47,538 nucleotides of DNA, taken from the NCBI GenBank assembly GCA_017452505.1, contig JAFTMI010000037.1:1-47538 (forward strand). The letters are read 5' to 3'. Under the pieces are notes generated by a model. It did no database searches. It was not told the origin of the DNA and saw nothing but the letters and a program-made list of their open reading frames with translations. Each line of letters starts with the position of its first letter. Position 1 is the stretch's first letter. Position numbers and translations under genes: made by a program. Of the stretch, positions 39,391-47,340 are shown piece by piece. Source of the stretch: Oscillospiraceae bacterium (GTDB taxonomy: Bacteria > Bacillota > Clostridia > Oscillospirales > Oscillospiraceae).

Positions 39391-40561
39391 ATATCAAGCT
39401 GCGGAAAACATCCAAGCTCCGCAGGATCTTCTCATAGCTGACGCAGTAGCACAGGCGGAACCAGCCGGGACAGCCAAAGCCTTCGCCGGGCACTACCAGC
39501 AGATCTTTCCCCTTAGCCTTTTCGCAGAAGGCCATCGAATCGCCGCCGGGAGCTTTCACAAACATATAGAAAGCGCCGTCGGGCTTGGCGACTTCATAGC
39601 CTGCCTCCCGTAAACCCTCGTAAAGGGCCTTGCGGTTGCGGTCATACTCTGTTAAATCCGGCTGCAGATGGGCACACCGGGCGATCACATGCTGCCACAA
39701 AGAGGGTGCGCAAATGTGACCGATACCCCTGGCCGCGCCGGCAACAGCAGTGTACAGTTCTTCACCATCGGTAGCCTGCCGGGGCACATAGATGTAGCCA
39801 ATGCGTTCACCGGGCAAAGACAAAGACTTGGAATAGGAATAGCACACAATGGTATCCCGGTAAATGGTGGGAATAAAGGGCACTTCCACCCCATCGTAAG
39901 CCAGTTCCCGGTAGGGTTCGTCGGCAACAATGTAAATCGCGTGACCGTGCTCCTTTGCTTTCCGGTCAAGAAGCTCCGCAAGCTGCTCCAGGGTCTTCCG
40001 GGTGTAGACCACACCGGAGGGATTGTTGGGAGAATTGATGATGATGGCTACGGTGTTGGGTGTAATAGCTGCTTCCACCGCATCCAGGCGAATCTGGAAA
40101 TTGGGAACGTCCGCCGCCACCACCTTCAATGTGCAGCCGGCAGACTGGGCAAAGGGCTCATACTCGGAAAAATACGGAGCAACGGCAATAATCTCACCGC
40201 CATCCATTGACAATGCGCCAAATACCGCGCACAGCTCCGGGGATGCGCCACAGCCCAAAAACAGCTCGTCGGCTGTAATATCCGTGCCAAAGCGATTGTT
40301 CAGATCCTTGGCGATGGCCTTTCTTGCTGCCAGATCGCCCGTAGCGCTGGTATAGCTGTGGATAGCCAGATTGTCCATATTGTCCAAAATATCCCGGACA
40401 GCGTCTGTTACCTCCCGGGGGGCGGGCAGGCTGGGGTTACCGATGGTAAAATTAAACACATTCTCCTCGCCCACGATCTGAGCCCGGGCAGCGCCGTAGG
40501 CTGCCAGTTCCCGGATGGTGCAGCCGTTTGTGCCCATCTCGTATGCAGTTTTGTTATACAT
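39389..40561 (-). CDS. PLP-dependent aminotransferase, class I/II
   Basis: 390 aa, fold type I. The pyridoxal lysine is K245 in YSYSKSLSLPGERIGY. NSPNNPSG is at about 176-183, VADEPYRE (D214) binds the pyridine nitrogen, and the C-terminal FRLCY arginine would bind the substrate carboxylate. Probably an aspartate- or aromatic-type aminotransferase; the substrate is not decidable. Third gene of a minus-strand unit with the CYTH protein and the exonuclease (gap 11 bases). Confidence 0.9.
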   Translation of the reverse strand: MYNKTAYEMGTNGCTIRELAAYGAARAQIVGEENVFNFTIGNPSLPAPREVTDAVRDILDNMDNLAIHSYTSATGDLAARKAIAKDLNNRFGTDITADELFLGCGASPELCAVFGALSMDGGEIIAVAPYFSEYEPFAQSAGCTLKVVAADVPNFQIRLDAVEAAITPNTVAIIINSPNNPSGVVYTRKTLEQLAELLDRKAKEHGHAIYIVADEPYRELAYDGVEVPFIPTIYRDTIVCYSYSKSLSLPGERIGYIYVPRQATDGEELYTAVAGAARGIGHICAPSLWQHVIARCAHLQPDLTEYDRNRKALYEGLREAGYEVAKPDGAFYMFVKAPGGDSMAFCEKAKGKDLLVVPGEGFGCPGWFRLCYCVSYEKILRSLDVFRSLI

Positions 40562-40572
40562 AGTATTTCTCC

Positions 40573-41256
40573 TTACATTTCATACAGGGGTGCAGGTGGA
40601 TCAAATTTCTGAGGCTTATATGTAACAGTGCCGATGGGCTTGCCCTCAACGCCGTACTTGGGATTGTACCCAAACAGGTTTACATAATATTCCAAATCTG
40701 CTTTTTCCGCTTCCATGGCCTTCATCACTTCCACCGTAGCCAGCACATCATCCACCGCCCGGTGGGAGTTGACCACCTTGCCTGCCAGGTCATAGACCTC
40801 AATGGCATTGCAAAGCTTGTGGGGATAGCTGTGGCGGTCCTTGTAGACCGTGAGCAGGTCCAGCTTATCCTTGCCCTTTAAGATGGTGGGGTCACCGTCC
40901 CGGAGCAGAAGATAGTAGAGAAAACTCAAATCAAAATGAGCATTGTAGGCCAAAAGCAGGGTGTTCCCCGCCACCATCCGGGCGATATCGCAGCAAAGCC
41001 TCGTCTTGGGAATGCCCTTTGCCCGGAGATCCTCATTGGATATGCCCGTAAGGTTCTGAATCATCGGCGGCACAAAGCCCCCGGGGCTGAGAGAAATCAG
41101 CTCGTCATACTCCTGGGTAACAACGATTTCTCCATTTTGCTTTTCCACCACCACGGCGGCAAACTCAATGATCTCATCCCGGTTAAAGATCAAGCCGGTG
41201 GTTTCTGTATCAAAGAGCATGAGCCTGTCATATTTTGCAAACAAGGTATCTAACAT
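40573..41256 (-). CDS. DEDDh 3'-5' exonuclease (DnaQ/PolC-exo-like)
   Basis: 227 aa. Exo I FDTETT gives D16 and E18, Exo II is AYNAHFDLSF, and Exo III is SHRAVDDVLAT. The C-terminal 60 residues are an extension of unknown role. A stand-alone DnaQ-like nuclease, acting on DNA or RNA 3' ends. It starts one base after the CYTH gene. Confidence 0.88.
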   Translation of the reverse strand: MLDTLFAKYDRLMLFDTETTGLIFNRDEIIEFAAVVVEKQNGEIVVTQEYDELISLSPGGFVPPMIQNLTGISNEDLRAKGIPKTRLCCDIARMVAGNTLLLAYNAHFDLSFLYYLLLRDGDPTILKGKDKLDLLTVYKDRHSYPHKLCNAIEVYDLAGKVVNSHRAVDDVLATVEVMKAMEAEKADLEYYVNLFGYNPKYGVEGKPIGTVTYKPQKFDPPAPLYEM

Positions 41257-41257
41257 A

Positions 41258-41833
41258 TCAATCTCCTCTGTAAAGGGTCAGCGCCCGGGCGAACTTGCTC
41301 TTTTCCTCGGTCACAAGACCAAACCGCTCCGCTAACGCTTTGCCAAACGCATCGCAGGCAGCCTTTGTGCCGGCTTTCAGTTCCACCTCTGCCTCGCACA
41401 AAGGCTCAGTCCTTCCGCCGCCCAGCAAAACGCCCTTGTCCAGGGCGATCTCCACGGTGCATTCCTTAAATGTCACAGTTTTTGCCAACCGGGTGAACTT
41501 CGCGCCGCAGATGTGGACAAGCCCCTCTTTTGCAAGCGTTTCCAAATCCGCCGGTGCGCCCATTGCGATCAGTTTTGGGATCGCCGCTGCAATATCCTCG
41601 CATTCTGTTTCCCATTCCCCCCGGGCATCGCCCGCCGGGGTCTTCAAGGTACAGACGGAAATCCCATTTTCCAGCCGCCGACGGAGGGTATATCGCCGCA
41701 TGGACATTGCCCCGGTGGGGGTGTCATAATAAGCGGTTTCCATCTCCAACACGATCCCACCGGGAAAGGCCGCATCGATGGCCGACAAAACTGCTTCCGC
41801 TGCTTTGAACTTCAATTCATATTCCGTTGCCAT
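41258..41833 (-). CDS. CYTH-domain protein (inorganic triphosphatase-like)
   Basis: 191 aa. It begins with the ExExK signature EYELKFK and continues with tunnel-lining strands YTLRRRLENG, CTLKTP, VEIALDKGVLLGG and CEAEVELKAG. Such proteins hydrolyse triphosphate or bind organic phosphates. With the VTC protein at 16306 it is the second triphosphate-tunnel protein of the window. GGAGGGGCGACG precedes the start. Confidence 0.88.
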   Translation of the reverse strand: MATEYELKFKAAEAVLSAIDAAFPGGIVLEMETAYYDTPTGAMSMRRYTLRRRLENGISVCTLKTPAGDARGEWETECEDIAAAIPKLIAMGAPADLETLAKEGLVHICGAKFTRLAKTVTFKECTVEIALDKGVLLGGGRTEPLCEAEVELKAGTKAACDAFGKALAERFGLVTEEKSKFARALTLYRGD

Positions 41834-41968
41834 CGTCGCCCCTCCTGAAATTTTTCTCTATTATACACCTTCTTTTGCCCAAGTGCAAGAATCTTTCCGG
41901 GAGAATATATTCCGACAAAAAAATCGCGTCCTGCGTGGTACTTTATACACAGGAAGGACGTGAAGTAT

Positions 41969-43885
41969 ATGATCGTAATAGAATCTTATGTACGCCGGGG
42001 CAAACATATTCTCCGCCGATGGCTCTTAGATCCCCGGGTACATATTTTTCTCCGGATAGCCGGCTACCTGGCTGCCGGATTTGTGTTAAGTGCCGCCAGC
42101 TTGGGTCAGAGCATTCTCCCGTTGTCCCTTGCTCTGGTGTGCGCCTGCAGCGGCTGGCCGGCAGTGCTCAGCGCTGTGGGTGGCATTATGGGCTACCGCA
42201 TTTTTTGGGGTGTGGGGCAGCAACCTATCGTATGGCTGACCGCAGGTCTTCTTTCTGCGCTGGCCTTGGGTAAAAGACAGCTCAGCCGGGAAACTCCACT
42301 GCTGATGCCTGCCATTTCCGGGCTGATCGTGGCATCCTGTGGGGTTCTGTTTCAAAACTTAGGGTTGGAGGATTCCCCCATCTCCCTGTACATAATCCGG
42401 GTGGCCCTGGCAATGGGCGCGACCCGGCTTTTTGCCCAGGTCCGCCGTGGCAGACACCCCATCTTGGAATGGCTGGCCTGCGGCTTGGGGGTGCTCGCAT
42501 TGGTGCAGATCGCCCCGTCCAAATGGTTTAGTTTCGGTTTTTTTGCTGCCGGTATGCTGTCCGCAGTGGGCGCTTTTCCGGCAGTGGCTATCGCCGGCCT
42601 TGCCCTGGACTTAGCGCAGGTGACCGCTGTTCCCATGACCGCCGTGCTGGTGCTGGCCTACCTGCCCCGGCTGCTGTCCAAACCTACCGGGCTCTTCGGA
42701 CGGCTTGCCCCGGGTGCAACCTATTTCCTCATTATGTGGCTGTGCAATGCCTGGGATCTGTACCCGCTGCCCGCTCTGCTTTTGGGCTCGGTGATCGGTG
42801 GCTTTTTGCCCGTACCCGGAAAGATCCCCCACCGCCGGGGTGAAACCGGCACGGCCCAGGTGCGCTTGGAATTGGCCGCCGGGGTACTGAACCAAACCCA
42901 ACAGCTTTTGGCAGAAGCCCCGGAAGTACCGGTGGACGAGGATGCCCTGGTAATGCGGGCAGCGGAACGGGCCTGCGCCAACTGCCCCAACCGCAAAAAT
43001 TGCAAGGACATCCAGCGACTTGGTATGCTCCCGGGCACGCTACTTCATAAGCCTCTCCTGCAACCTGAGGAGCTGCCCATCATCTGCCGAAAAAGCGGAC
43101 GTTTTCTTGCCGAGCTCCACCGCTCCCAGGAACAGCTGCGCTCCATCCGGGCCGACCGGGAGCGGCAAAAAGAGTACCGGGCGGCTGTGGAGCAGCAGTA
43201 CCGATTCCTGTCCGACTTCCTCCGGGAGCTGTCCGACGGCCTTTCCCGCCGTGCAGAACAGCCCAACATTTACAGCCCCCGGGTGGCGGTGTTCGGCAAC
43301 CGTCCGGAGGAGGAAAACGGCGACCGCTGCCTGCGCTTTGCCGGCACGGAGGGGCGGTACTATGTGCTGCTATGCGACGGAATGGGTACAGGCCTGGGCG
43401 CGATCCAGGAGGGCCGCGAGGCCGGAACTATGCTCCGCCGGCTCTTAAGCGTTGGTTACCCCGCCGAATATGCCCTGCGCAGCGTTAACAGTATCTGCGC
43501 TCTCCGGGATCGGGCGGGCGCGGTGACCGTGGACTTGGCAGAGATTCAGCTTTCTTCCGGCAAGGTCACTTTGTATAAATGGGGCGCTGTGCCCTCTTAT
43601 CTGATGGGTGGCGTGGGTGTAGAAAAAATCGGTGCTGCCACACCTCCTCCCGGCCTGTCCGTCACCGACTACCGGGAAAGTGTGGACAAGCTATCCCTGC
43701 GCCGGGGGCAGCTTTTGGTGATGGTCAGCGACGGCATCGGTGAAACTGAGGCCCTGCGGTGCTGTATGAACAGCATTGGCAAAACGCCCAGGGAGATCGC
43801 CACCACCCTCCTCACCGCCGCCCAACCCGGCCCCCAGGACGATGCAACCGTGGTGACCATATCCCTGGAGCAGGAGGAGAAATAA
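41969..43885 (+). CDS. spoIIE: Stage II sporulation protein E
   Basis: 638 aa (Bacillus about 827). The N-terminal half has about ten hydrophobic segments to residue 300. A Cys-containing ACANCPNRKNC segment and a coiled-coil linker follow. The C-terminal PP2C phosphatase domain has LLCDGMGTGLGA and LVMVSDGIGE with the metal aspartates and ends DDATVVTISL. It dephosphorylates SpoIIAA to activate sigma-F in the forespore and marks the organism as a spore former. The ATG at 41969 fits the AGGAAGGA site better than a GTG at 41960. TTCCGACAAA at 41910-41919 is one base off a Spo0A box. Confidence 0.93.
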   Translation: MIVIESYVRRGKHILRRWLLDPRVHIFLRIAGYLAAGFVLSAASLGQSILPLSLALVCACSGWPAVLSAVGGIMGYRIFWGVGQQPIVWLTAGLLSALALGKRQLSRETPLLMPAISGLIVASCGVLFQNLGLEDSPISLYIIRVALAMGATRLFAQVRRGRHPILEWLACGLGVLALVQIAPSKWFSFGFFAAGMLSAVGAFPAVAIAGLALDLAQVTAVPMTAVLVLAYLPRLLSKPTGLFGRLAPGATYFLIMWLCNAWDLYPLPALLLGSVIGGFLPVPGKIPHRRGETGTAQVRLELAAGVLNQTQQLLAEAPEVPVDEDALVMRAAERACANCPNRKNCKDIQRLGMLPGTLLHKPLLQPEELPIICRKSGRFLAELHRSQEQLRSIRADRERQKEYRAAVEQQYRFLSDFLRELSDGLSRRAEQPNIYSPRVAVFGNRPEEENGDRCLRFAGTEGRYYVLLCDGMGTGLGAIQEGREAGTMLRRLLSVGYPAEYALRSVNSICALRDRAGAVTVDLAEIQLSSGKVTLYKWGAVPSYLMGGVGVEKIGAATPPPGLSVTDYRESVDKLSLRRGQLLVMVSDGIGETEALRCCMNSIGKTPREIATTLLTAAQPGPQDDATVVTISLEQEEK

Positions 43886-43919
43886 AAAAGAACCAAGACC
43901 AAATGGTCTTGGTTCTTTT
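43886..43919 (+). terminator. Terminator of spoIIE
   Basis: AAAAGAACCAAGACC and GGTCTTGGTTCTTTT around a 4-base loop. Confidence 0.92.
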
Positions 43920-43971
43920 GGGGGAGTGTTTTGAACTTAATCACACGAATAAAACGCGCCTAAAATATGAA

Positions 43972-44349
43972 TTAGGAATTGGCTATTTTGCCTTTCTTAA
44001 TCAGCTTTTTAAGACCACTTCCCGGCAAGGAAGGATCATCCTTGATTTTTACCCATACAATTAAAGGTATGATTCCAAAGAAGCTAATAAAGAGCAACAA
44101 ATACAACAATGTACCGGTTAGTCCGGGACTTGGCTCCAAAGTGCCCTTCTCGATCCACTTAGAAACTCTCCAGGCATTGAACATCAACGGTGCGCAGAAC
44201 AAGCTGCCAACACCTAAAGTCAATGTAGGCAAAATAAACCACCATAAGACACGTCGCTTTGCCGCTTTGCGAAGGATGACCAAATCTCCATTATTGAAGC
44301 CGTTATCCTCCGCCCACTCTCTAAAATCATTGTCGCCATAAGTAACCAT
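43972..44349 (-). CDS. Small membrane protein of unknown function
   Basis: 125 aa with an acidic soluble start (about 1-33, YGDNDFREWAEDNGFNNGDLVILRKAA) and two or three hydrophobic segments (about 34-60 and 78-100), then a basic tail ending KKLIKKGKIA. AT-rich codon use unlike neighbouring spoIIE suggests recent acquisition. A consensus promoter with two operator-like repeats precedes it, shared with the divergent repressor. I recognise no family. Confidence 0.7.
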   Translation of the reverse strand: MVTYGDNDFREWAEDNGFNNGDLVILRKAAKRRVLWWFILPTLTLGVGSLFCAPLMFNAWRVSKWIEKGTLEPSPGLTGTLLYLLLFISFFGIIPLIVWVKIKDDPSLPGSGLKKLIKKGKIANS

Positions 44350-44373
44350 ATTTATTACCTCCGTAAATTTATG

Positions 44374-44423
44374 CTCTACAAGTAGAGTATAGTAATTATA
44401 CTCGGTTTATAGAGTATTGTCAA
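44374..44423 (-). promoter_or_regulatory. Consensus promoter and two operators of the small membrane protein gene
   Basis: TTGACA (44418-44423) and TATAAT (44395-44400) are spaced 17 bases on the minus strand. An inverted repeat with TACTC/GAGTA ends (44399-44416) fills the spacer. A second, CTCTAC-AA-GTAGAG (44374-44387), lies just downstream of the start point. Both share the ACTCTA half-site. Confidence 0.8.
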
Positions 44424-44445
44424 GTAAAAGAGCAGAAATTATCAT
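44417..44445 (+). promoter_or_regulatory. Promoter of the XRE-type repressor
   Basis: TTGTCA (44417-44422) and TATCAT (44440-44445) are spaced 17 bases. Its -35 box is the reverse of the divergent promoter's -35 box, so the two promoters exclude each other. Confidence 0.6.
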
Positions 44446-44466
44446 AAGATACAAGAGGGTGTTACG

Positions 44467-44691
44467 ATGATTTCTTACGAACCTTTATATGAAACATTGA
44501 AGGCAAAAAATATTTCAACTTACAAATTGATAACCGAATATGGTATCAGCCGAAGTTTACTTGACAGACTTAAGCACAACCGCCCGATCAGTACTGTAAC
44601 ACTGAATGACCTGTGCAACATCCTGCATTGCCGTGTTCAAGATATCTTAGTTTTCACAGAAGATAATATGGAGCAAAAACAAAAGCCGTGA
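44467..44691 (+). CDS. Small XRE/Cro-type DNA-binding protein
   Basis: 74 aa, a single helix-turn-helix domain: helix 2-3 at TYKLITEYGISRSLLDRLKHNRPISTVTLNDLCNILHC. It is of the compact Cro-like type found as stand-alone repressors and in toxin-antitoxin or phage control units. It likely binds the ACTCTA repeats in the divergent gap. The last codons lie inside a terminator hairpin. Confidence 0.85.
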   Translation: MISYEPLYETLKAKNISTYKLITEYGISRSLLDRLKHNRPISTVTLNDLCNILHCRVQDILVFTEDNMEQKQKP

Positions 44692-44711
44692 AGTTCACGG
44701 CTTTTATTTTT
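44681..44711 (+). terminator. Terminator of the XRE-type gene
   Basis: AAAAGCCGTGA and TCACGGCTTTT arms; the stop codon is inside the 5' arm. Confidence 0.85.
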
Positions 44712-44895
44712 GCAATATTGATCGTGGTCGGCTTGCTCCCCCCGTTGCGGTGCCCGGCATCTGCCTTCGTCGACGGCGCTCCTCGGCATCTGCCGACCGC
44801 GGCCACTCGCTCGGGTCGCTTCATCTGCCACCGGCAGCGCTCCCCTCGCTCCCCAAATTTTCACTGGCTTCGCCAGTTCAAAAGGTATCAGCAAC
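44712..44895. other. GC-rich structured non-coding stretch
   Basis: About 180 bases, clearly richer in GC than the AT-rich genes to its left. GGCATCTGCC occurs twice and CATCTGCC a third time. GGTCGGC and GCCGACC form arms about 65 bases apart, and ACTGGC-TTC-GCCAGT is a tight hairpin. No reliable reading frame. It may be a dispersed repeat or structured RNA remnant. Confidence 0.4.
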
Positions 44896-44933
44896 AAAAA
44901 ATCAGCCATCCCGGTTGGGATGACTGATTTTTT
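44896..44933. terminator. Terminator next to the tRNA fragment
   Basis: AAAAAATCAG-CATCCC and GGGATG-CTGATTTTTT arms. On the minus strand it directly follows the CCA end of the tRNA-Thr fragment, so it is the original tRNA gene terminator. Confidence 0.85.
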
Positions 44934-44977
44934 GGAGCTGCTAGCCAGATTTGAACTGGCGACCTCATCCTTACCAA
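44933..44977 (-). other. Attachment site: 45-bp 3' fragment of tRNA-Thr(GGT)
   Basis: On the minus strand this is the 3' part of a tRNA: the anticodon loop TTGGTAA with anticodon GGT, the 3' anticodon stem, variable loop, a complete T-arm (GCCAG-TTCAAAT-CTGGC), acceptor strand and encoded CCA. The 5' half is missing; bases beyond 44977 do not pair as a tRNA. This is the duplicated att core left when an element inserts into a tRNA 3' end. The intact gene should lie at the far end, right of the window. Confidence 0.88.
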
Positions 44978-45099
44978 CTATCTTAGAGCGATTTTTGCCT
45001 TGCGCCTCTTATCGTAAATTGTTGGATAAAACCCTTGTGTAACAAGGACTTTTCGGACTTGCCTACCGCTGCTTGCTGTAGCTTGCAGTGGGTGTTTTG

Positions 45100-45140
45100 T
45101 GTCGGTTTTTCACGGCCCGTGTCGGTTTTGTGTCGGTTTC
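45100..45140 (+). repeat. Three direct repeats, probable integrase arm sites
   Basis: TGTCGGTTTT occurs at 45100-45109 and 45120-45129, and TGTCGGTTTC at 45131-45140, between the att site and the end of the integrase gene. Short repeats in this position are typical arm-type binding sites for tyrosine integrases. Confidence 0.65.
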
Positions 45141-46327
45141 TATGCTTGCTTAATTGCGTCCCGGAAGATCTGACTCGCCCTCTTTATGCTCTCTTGATCG
45201 GCATGGGTATACATCCGGAGTGTGACAGCTTTATCGGTGTGCCCCAGCTTTTCAGACACACTGGCAATGTCTGCGCCGTTGGTGATGGCGATACTGGCAA
45301 AGCTGTGCCGGAGCTTGTGAGGGTGCAACCCCTGAACACCATACTTCCTTGCAAAGTTTTGCAGATAACGGGCAGGACTTTGGGGATGGATAGGCTCAGC
45401 ACTGCCTTCCTGGGTAAAGACGTATTGGCTGATGGCTTTCTTGCTTTGCTCAAGCCGAAGCTCACGCAGCAGCGCAATGATTTGCGGATCCACATCAATG
45501 GTACGGCTCCATCCGTTCTTGGGGGTATCCAGATAGATGCCCTTGTCCGGGGTATAACAGAGGTTACCACAGATGGTGATAGTGTTCTTTGCAAAGTCCA
45601 CATCCTTCCACTGTAGTCCGCAGCATTCTCCCCGGCGGATGCCGGTGTCGATCAGCAACCGGATCATTGCCCGCCATTTCAGCGGCTCTTGCGATAGACA
45701 ATTCCAGATGTGCCGGATCTCCTCCACAGTATAAGCCTCCGCTTCCAGCGTTTTCACTTCATCCTTACGAGGTCTGGGGCGCTGCACCTTGTCCATGGGG
45801 TTTCGGTCGATCAGATCTGCCAGATATGCCATTTTGAACAGTCCTTGCAGGACAGTATACACTTTGATCACGGTACTGTGGCTTTTGTTTTGTGCCTGCA
45901 TGGATAGCAACAGCGCAGTAATCTGTGCGGCCGTTACCTCCGGAAGCTTGAAATCTCCTAAAACGGGATATATCCACTTATTCAAATTCCCTTGATAGCC
46001 TGTCCGTGTGTTCTCAGAACAACGGATTGCCAGAGAAGGCATAAACACCGTTTCACCGTATTGCTTTAAGGTTTTTATCTGCGCGGCTTCCAGTGCCTTT
46101 CGGTAGCTCTCTACGCGCTCTTCCTGCCGGGTAATTACCTCCCCGGCTTTGACCTTTCGCTCAAATTCCACTGCCACTTTGACCAGCTCCCGGTCAATGG
46201 CTTTTTGACTCCAGCCTGCAGGCGGATACCACCTTGTGGTAAGACGGGGGATGCCCCTGCCTCGGGATACGGAGATCTCGTAAAAGGGAGTTCCGTCCTT
46301 CGTATTCAGTTTTCTTGTGGATGCCAT
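45140..46327 (-). CDS. int: Tyrosine recombinase (integrase)
   Basis: 395 aa. The arm-binding and SAM-like core-binding domains (about 1-180) precede the catalytic domain. The catalytic set is visible: R231 (TGIRRGE), K270 region, H337 and R340 in HPHKLRH, H363 (LGHTD) and Y373 (RMYTH). It drives integration and excision at the adjacent tRNA-Thr att site. The ATG at 46327 has GGAG at 7 bases; the longer frame is rejected. An inverted repeat and an opposing promoter lie in its 5' region. Confidence 0.93.
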   Translation of the reverse strand: MASTRKLNTKDGTPFYEISVSRGRGIPRLTTRWYPPAGWSQKAIDRELVKVAVEFERKVKAGEVITRQEERVESYRKALEAAQIKTLKQYGETVFMPSLAIRCSENTRTGYQGNLNKWIYPVLGDFKLPEVTAAQITALLLSMQAQNKSHSTVIKVYTVLQGLFKMAYLADLIDRNPMDKVQRPRPRKDEVKTLEAEAYTVEEIRHIWNCLSQEPLKWRAMIRLLIDTGIRRGECCGLQWKDVDFAKNTITICGNLCYTPDKGIYLDTPKNGWSRTIDVDPQIIALLRELRLEQSKKAISQYVFTQEGSAEPIHPQSPARYLQNFARKYGVQGLHPHKLRHSFASIAITNGADIASVSEKLGHTDKAVTLRMYTHADQESIKRASQIFRDAIKQA

Positions 46328-46342
46328 AAGTATACTCCTTTC

Positions 46343-46371
46343 TTGACAGTGCGCCTGAAAAAGGGTATAAT
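46343..46371 (+). promoter_or_regulatory. Perfect consensus promoter opposite int
   Basis: TTGACA (46343-46348), 17 bases, TATAAT (46366-46371), directed away from int. The flanking 8-bp inverted repeat AGTGCGCC (46348-46355) and GGCGCACT (46375-46382) overlaps its -35 and start point. Confidence 0.85.
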
Positions 46372-46377
46372 ATGGGC

Positions 46378-46456
46378 GCACTAATGCCTTATGATTTGAT
46401 AGTCTTGGGGTTTCTGTGCGTAACCGTGTAGGAGTTGCCGCTCCTGCACGGTTTTT
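46378..46456 (+). ncRNA. Putative small RNA of about 80 nt
   Basis: A perfect sigma-A promoter is followed after about 45 bases by an intrinsic terminator: AACCGTGTAGGAG and CTCCTGCACGGTT (46422-46453) around six bases, then a run of T. No open reading frame with a ribosome site fits. Its promoter and start region overlap the int leader on the opposite strand, so it could interfere with int or act elsewhere. Confidence 0.6.
46422..46456 (+). terminator. Intrinsic terminator of the putative small RNA
   Basis: 13-bp stem with one non-pair (T/C side) and loop TTGCCG, followed by TTTTT. The T run is on the plus strand only, so it does not serve the minus-strand genes. Confidence 0.85.
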
Positions 46457-46527
46457 CTATTTTATTGTAGGTAATTCCCTTTCAAAATACTAATATAGGA
46501 TTTGTCCACTTCTTGTATAGATTCGGT

Positions 46528-47121
46528 TTATTTATTATCTATCAATCCATTTTCCAGAAGGTATCTTTGAATCTGTTCATCTCTGGGATCGGTTTCAAAC
46601 CATCCGCCGCTTCCGTCATCGAAAACCTCGGTTGCCTTGTTCATCATTTCCTGTAATCGAAACCTTGCATATACTGCACATTCTTCCTCTAGAATGTCAC
46701 GATACACTGCGTCATCAAGAAGAAATAACCGTTTGCGGTTGTAATCAACGATCAACGTGTGACCGTCTGCTCCGCCATAAGACTTCTGTGAAAACACATC
46801 TCCCAAACTACCGTCGGTTTCGGCAAATAGCTCGTAACCCAATGATTTAATGTAGGCACCAAAATGGTTTCTCTTGTTTATTTCATCGTCAACGGCTTCG
46901 GGCGTTAGATATTTGATAGGGGTAGGGCCAGGAAGGAGAAAGACGAGAATTGAAATATTTAATGCTTTGCAAATCCTGATGAGAATTTCATATCTTGGCT
47001 CTCGCTTGCCAAGCTCATACTGTTGGATGGTGCCTGTTGCTACCCCAGCAGCTTCGGCGAGCTGTTTTTGGGTCATTTTTCGATATTTTCGCGCCTCTTT
47101 TATGCGTTCGCCAGTCGTCAT
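46528..47121 (-). CDS. XRE/CI-type repressor of the integrative element
   Basis: 197 aa. The helix-turn-helix is at about residues 4-58 (ERIKEARKYRKMTQKQLAEAAGVATGTIQQYELGKREPRYEIL). The C-terminal 130 residues are of no family I recognise and lack an obvious Ser-Lys LexA protease pair. GAGGTGAT precedes the ATG at 47121. It probably binds the two 20-bp operators at 47194-47243 and holds the element silent. Confidence 0.85.
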   Translation of the reverse strand: MTTGERIKEARKYRKMTQKQLAEAAGVATGTIQQYELGKREPRYEILIRICKALNISILVFLLPGPTPIKYLTPEAVDDEINKRNHFGAYIKSLGYELFAETDGSLGDVFSQKSYGGADGHTLIVDYNRKRLFLLDDAVYRDILEEECAVYARFRLQEMMNKATEVFDDGSGGWFETDPRDEQIQRYLLENGLIDNK

Positions 47122-47190
47122 ACAATCACCTCGCATTCAATATAGCATATCTTCTTTGAAAAAGCAATCAAAAATATGTAAATTTCGGTA

Positions 47191-47243
47191 TTGACACAAT
47201 CAAACGAGTGTGTTAAAATTAAAACACAATCAAATGAATGTGT
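47191..47243 (+). promoter_or_regulatory. Early promoter with two 20-bp operators
   Basis: TTGACA (47191-47196) and TAAAAT (47214-47219) with 17 bases between. The partly palindromic operators ACACAATCAAACGAGTGTGT (47194-47213) and ACACAATCAAATGAATGTGT (47224-47243) are nearly identical, with centres 30 bp apart, covering the promoter spacer and the start site. Confidence 0.85.
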
Positions 47244-47340
47244 TTTCGTGAGCTGAGCAAATGCAGAATCAGTATACGAGAAAGCAACATTCTGATGGTA
47301 CGCCAAGAACAAGAAACGAAATTGCAAAGGAGGCTTAACT

